Assembly (NCBI RefSeq): GCF_001679645.1 | Contig: NZ_LRUN01000010.1 | Location: 1 to 64,000 of the forward strand | DNA from: Pseudomonas bananamidigenes | GTDB lineage: Bacteria > Pseudomonadota > Gammaproteobacteria > Pseudomonadales > Pseudomonadaceae | Reading direction: 5' to 3' | Length of the DNA: 64,000 nt | Part shown: piece by piece, positions 61,166 to 64,000 of the stretch | Layout: every line of letters begins with the position of its first letter | Position numbering within the stretch: position 1 is the first letter of the stretch | Position numbers and translations under genes: made by a program | Notes under the pieces: model-generated | Databases searched by the model: none | Told to the model about the DNA's origin: nothing | What the model saw: only the letters and a program-made list of their open reading frames with translations

Positions 61166-62071
61166 ATGACCCGCACAGCCCGCGTGACCGACCCTTCTTA
61201 CGAACTGATGGATGACCACAACGGGTTGTCCATCATCTATCGCCAGCACGGTTTCCCTTGCCCGCTGGTGCGCTGGCACTTTCACAAGGAATACGAGTTG
61301 CACTTGATCGTCGCCAGCTCGGGCAAGGTGTTCATCGGCGACTACATCGGCAATTTCCACCCGCAGACGCTGTTTCTGACCGGCCCCAACCTGCCGCACA
61401 ACTGGATCAGCCAGGTGGCGGAGGACGAAGTGGTCGAGAAACGCGACATGCTGGTCAACTTCACCGATGAGCTGTTCGAAAGCGGCCATCAAGTGTTTGC
61501 CGAGCTGAAAACCCTGGCGCCATTGCTGGAACGTGCCCAGTACGGCATCGAGTTCCGGTGCCCGCACACGATCCGCCAGGCCACAAATCTGATGCAAAAG
61601 ATTGCCGACACCCGGGGCATCACCCGTCTGGGGCACTTTTTCATTTTGATGGAGCTGCTCGCCGCCACTGACGACTATCAACTGCTGTCGGGCGTGACCA
61701 CCCCGCAACTGGCCGACGAACACAATATCGACCGCACCAACCGCGCGGTGGATTACATCTTCGCCCACTACGCCCGCGAACTGCCGCTGGAGGAAGTCGC
61801 CGAGCATCTGGGCATGAAAACGACCTACTTCAGCCGTGTGTTCAAACAGGCGACGGGGCGCAACTTCATCGAGTTCGTCAATCGCCTGCGCATCAGCAAA
61901 TCCTGCGAGTTGCTGGCGGACGGCGACAAACCGGTGACCGAGGTGTGCTTCGAGTCGGGTTTCAACAACATCTCCAATTTCAACCGACGCTTTCAGCAAC
62001 TCAAAGGCATGACACCCTCGCACTACCGGCGTCTGGTGGTACAGCGTCTGACGGAGCAGAACCACGGCTGA
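61166..62071 (+). CDS. mtlR: AraC-family regulator of mannitol operon, MtlR-like (301 aa)
   Basis: N-terminal cupin sensor (about 30-110, WHFHKEYELHLIVASSGKVFIGDY in part) and C-terminal AraC domain with two helix-turn-helix units (LPLEEVAEHLGMKTTYFSRVFKQ in part; VTEVCFESGFNNISNFNRRFQQLKG in part). Length and position directly upstream of mtlE match MtlR of P. fluorescens, the activator of mannitol, sorbitol and arabitol uptake and catabolism. ATG 61166; weak ribosome site. Confidence 0.83.
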   Translation: MTRTARVTDPSYELMDDHNGLSIIYRQHGFPCPLVRWHFHKEYELHLIVASSGKVFIGDYIGNFHPQTLFLTGPNLPHNWISQVAEDEVVEKRDMLVNFTDELFESGHQVFAELKTLAPLLERAQYGIEFRCPHTIRQATNLMQKIADTRGITRLGHFFILMELLAATDDYQLLSGVTTPQLADEHNIDRTNRAVDYIFAHYARELPLEEVAEHLGMKTTYFSRVFKQATGRNFIEFVNRLRISKSCELLADGDKPVTEVCFESGFNNISNFNRRFQQLKGMTPSHYRRLVVQRLTEQNHG

Positions 62072-62184
62072 ACGCTGAAAACCTGTACGGTTTCATTACC
62101 CTCGCCTTCCTGAAATGCCCTTCCCTGTGCTGGCCGCCTCAATCCCGAGTGCAAAAAAGTATCGATTCAAGTGTCAGGGATGAT

Positions 62185-62213
62185 TTGTCAGCCCTGCGTC
62201 GGAAGGCTGTAAT
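62185..62213 (+). promoter_or_regulatory. Sigma70-type promoter for mtlE
   Basis: -35 TTGTCA (62185-62190), 17-bp spacer, -10 TGTAAT (62208-62213). A direct TGTCAG repeat (62172 and 62186, 14 bp apart) overlaps the -35, a typical place for an AraC-type activator such as MtlR. Predicted leader about 80 nt. Confidence 0.65.
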
Positions 62214-62248
62214 CAGTGCACATTCTTCCCCCGCCGGAAGAACACAAA

Positions 62249-62256
62249 AACAATAA
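62249..62256 (+). promoter_or_regulatory. CA-type (AANAAYAA) motif in mtlE leader
   Basis: AACAATAA matches the Hfq/Crc CA motif. It lies 43 nt before the mtlE ATG and just after a 7-bp hairpin (TTCTTCC/GGAAGAA, 62223-62242). Mannitol uptake is a plausible target of catabolite repression. Confidence 0.5.
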
Positions 62257-62298
62257 CTGTCCTTCTGTAACCCGCCGGGTGCAGAAAAGGAGTGCACG

Positions 62299-63609
62299 AT
62301 GCAACCCACTGCAAAAGCTCTGCTGGCCCTCACCTGCATGACCCTCAGCAGCGTCAGCCTTGGCGCCCAGACCCTGACCATCGCCACCGTCAACAACAGC
62401 GACATGATCCGCATGCAAAAGCTCTCGAAAACCTTCGAGACCGAGCACCCGGACATCAAGTTGAACTGGGTCGTGCTGGAAGAAAACGTCCTGCGCCAGC
62501 GCCTGACCACCGACATTGCCACCCAGGGTGGCCAGTTCGACGTGTTGACCATCGGCATGTACGAAGCCGCACTCTGGGGCGCAAAAGGCTGGCTGGAGCC
62601 AATGAAGGACCTGCCGGCCAGTTACGCCCTCGACGATGTGTTCCCGTCGGTGCGTGAAGGTCTGTCGGTCAAGGGCTCGTTGTATGCCCTGCCGTTCTAC
62701 GCCGAAAGCTCGATCACCTATTACCGCACCGACCTGTTCAAGGACGCCGGCCTGACCATGCCCGAGCGTCCGACCTGGGAGCAGATCGCCGGCTTCGCCG
62801 AGAAACTCACCAACAAGGACAAGGAACAATACGGCATCTGCCTGCGCGGCAAGGCCGGCTGGGGCGAGAACATGGCGCTGATCACCACCGTGGCCAACGC
62901 CTATGGCGCGCGCTGGTTCGATGAGCAGTGGAAACCGGAATTCAGCGGAGCGGAATGGAAAAACGCGCTGAACTTCTACGTCGACACCATGAAAAAGTCC
63001 GGGCCACCCGGCGCATCCAGCAACGGCTTCAACGAAAACCTCGCGCTGTTCAACAGCGGCAAGTGCGCAATCTGGGTCGATGCCAGCGTTGCGGGCTCGT
63101 TCGTCACCGACAAGACCCAAAGCAAGGTCGCCGATCATGTCCGCTTCACCTATGCGCCGCATCAAGTCACCGACAAAGGCTCGGCCTGGCTGTACTCGTG
63201 GGCGCTGGCGATTCCCACCAGCTCAAAGGCCAAGGATGCCGCCAAAGAGTTCAGTGCGTGGGCCACCTCCAAAGAGTACGGCGAACTGGTCGCCAAGACC
63301 GACGGCATCGCCAACGTACCGCCGGGCACTCGTGCCTCGACCTACAGCGACGCCTACATGAGCGCCGCGCCGTTTGCCAAGGTGACGCTGGAATCGCTCA
63401 AAGCGGCCGACCCGAGCAAACCGACCCTCAAACCGGTGCCTTACATCGGCATTCAACTGGTGACCATCCCCGAGTTCCAGGGCATCGGCACCCAGGTCGG
63501 CAAGCTGTTCTCGGCGGCATTGATCGGCCAGACCACGGTCGACCAGGCACTGACCGCTGCACAGCAAACCACCGAACGCGAGATGAAGCGCGCGGGTTAT
63601 CCGAAGTAG
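62299..63609 (+). CDS. mtlE: Mannitol/sorbitol ABC transporter substrate-binding protein MtlE (436 aa)
   Basis: Periplasmic binding protein of family 1 (MalE-like). Signal peptide 1-23 (ends VSLGA), mature start QTLTIATVNNSDMIRMQKLS, followed by the usual two-lobe pattern with YALPFYAESSITYYRTDLF and the family 1 signature. ATG 62299 has AAGGAG 8 nt upstream. Followed by a REP doublet and then mtlF. Length matches P. fluorescens MtlE. Confidence 0.88.
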   Translation: MQPTAKALLALTCMTLSSVSLGAQTLTIATVNNSDMIRMQKLSKTFETEHPDIKLNWVVLEENVLRQRLTTDIATQGGQFDVLTIGMYEAALWGAKGWLEPMKDLPASYALDDVFPSVREGLSVKGSLYALPFYAESSITYYRTDLFKDAGLTMPERPTWEQIAGFAEKLTNKDKEQYGICLRGKAGWGENMALITTVANAYGARWFDEQWKPEFSGAEWKNALNFYVDTMKKSGPPGASSNGFNENLALFNSGKCAIWVDASVAGSFVTDKTQSKVADHVRFTYAPHQVTDKGSAWLYSWALAIPTSSKAKDAAKEFSAWATSKEYGELVAKTDGIANVPPGTRASTYSDAYMSAAPFAKVTLESLKAADPSKPTLKPVPYIGIQLVTIPEFQGIGTQVGKLFSAALIGQTTVDQALTAAQQTTEREMKRAGYPK

Positions 63610-63626
63610 CCGCTCCTCATTTCAAT

Positions 63627-63756
63627 TGTGGCGAGGGAGCTTGCTCCCGCCGCTGCGAAGCGGCCCCGAAAAACCAGCATGCGGTTTATCAGACATATCG
63701 TGTTGACCGGTTAACGACTGCTTCGCAGCCGAGCGGGAGCAAGCTCCCTCGCCACA
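63627..63756. repeat. REP doublet between mtlE and mtlF
   Basis: Two 24-bp arms (63627-63650 and 63733-63756) are perfect reverse complements. Each arm is itself a palindrome around GGGAGCTTGCTCCC. A second complementary pair GCTGCGAAG/CTTCGCAGC (63652-63660, 63721-63729) extends the stem. This is the common fluorescent-Pseudomonas REP pair in inverted orientation. Confidence 0.9.
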
Positions 63757-63791
63757 GATATCTCGCTGTTTCCGAGTAAGTGACCACCACC

Positions 63792-64000
63792 ATGAATACT
63801 TCAACTGCCAAAGCCCACATCGACCTGTCGCACCCCCGGCGCAAAAACCGCGTGGCCAACCCCGGCTGGTTTCTGGTCAGCCCGTCGGTGGCCCTGTTGC
63901 TGCTGTGGATGATCGTGCCACTGGGCATGACCGTCTATTTCTCGATGATCCGCTACAACCTGCTCGACCCGGGCATCAACGAGTTCGTCGGGCTGGATAA
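63792..64000 (+). CDS. mtlF: Mannitol/sorbitol ABC permease MtlF, partial
   Basis: First 69 codons of a binding-protein-dependent sugar permease (MalF class); the gene runs past the window end. A short basic N-terminus (PRRKNRVANP) is followed by TM1 (about 26-51, GWFLVSPSVALLLLWMIVPL), then VYFSMIRYNLLDPGINEFVGL. ATG 63792; no clear ribosome site. Identification rests on the position after mtlE and this N-terminal pattern. Confidence 0.82.
   Translation, partial: MNTSTAKAHIDLSHPRRKNRVANPGWFLVSPSVALLLLWMIVPLGMTVYFSMIRYNLLDPGINEFVGLD

Overview
The window is GC-rich, tightly packed bacterial chromosome. It fits a member of the Pseudomonas fluorescens group. The main reason is the complete, collinear extracellular-enzyme locus (aprA, inh/aprI, aprDEF, two autotransporter proteases, two family I.3 lipases). 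Further support comes from a MexEF-OprN operon, a DUF1652 protein, a mannitol (mtl) locus and fluorescens-type REP palindromes. I see no rRNA, tRNA, CRISPR array, insertion sequence or prophage.

Layout. 37-16679 (all minus): aprA metalloprotease, its inhibitor, the type I exporter AprDEF, two paralogous subtilisin autotransporters, and two RTX lipases/polyurethanases (PueB, PueA). AprDEF is expected to export AprA, PueA and PueB, while the autotransporters carry their own outer-membrane barrels. Intrinsic hairpins and REP elements divide this locus. 17077-20867 (minus): a small polyamine-type island with an NTF2/SnoaL-AraC fusion regulator, a FAD amine oxidoreductase, a cupin and an orphan PotF-like binding protein. 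21132-32387: mixed housekeeping and accessory genes (DUF1652, UvrD-type helicase, pirin, pgm, a MocR regulator beside an unrecognised 484-residue protein, a zinc-type dehydrogenase, a LysR regulator). 32521-36091 (minus): an OmpR/histidine-kinase pair with PagL and MipA, which looks like an envelope-remodelling module. 36201-46990: a SotB-like exporter, mexE-mexF-oprN with a MexT-like box but no adjacent mexT, and a FUSC/DUF1656/HlyD aromatic-acid-type pump.

47170-58713 is the most unusual part. A TPR protein is followed by a double-domain KaiC-like ATPase translationally coupled to a hybrid kinase whose N-terminal domain is a degenerate (pseudo) receiver. Facing it is an almost gapless minus-strand operon: a 1161-residue CHASE3-GAF kinase with three receivers, a stand-alone CheR, a receiver-less CheB, a REC-HisKA kinase and a single-domain receiver. 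A divergent single-domain receiver shares the upstream region, which contains a perfect palindrome. No kaiA, kaiB or chemoreceptor is visible. This is my best candidate for an incompletely described signalling system.

58806-64000 (plus): a GT4-type glycosyltransferase, a PI-PLC-like protein without a signal peptide, and mtlR-mtlE-mtlF (mtlF runs off the window). A good sigma70 promoter, a Crc/Hfq-type motif and a large REP doublet between mtlE and mtlF suggest layered control of mannitol uptake.

All functional names come from reading motifs and family resemblance. No database search was run.
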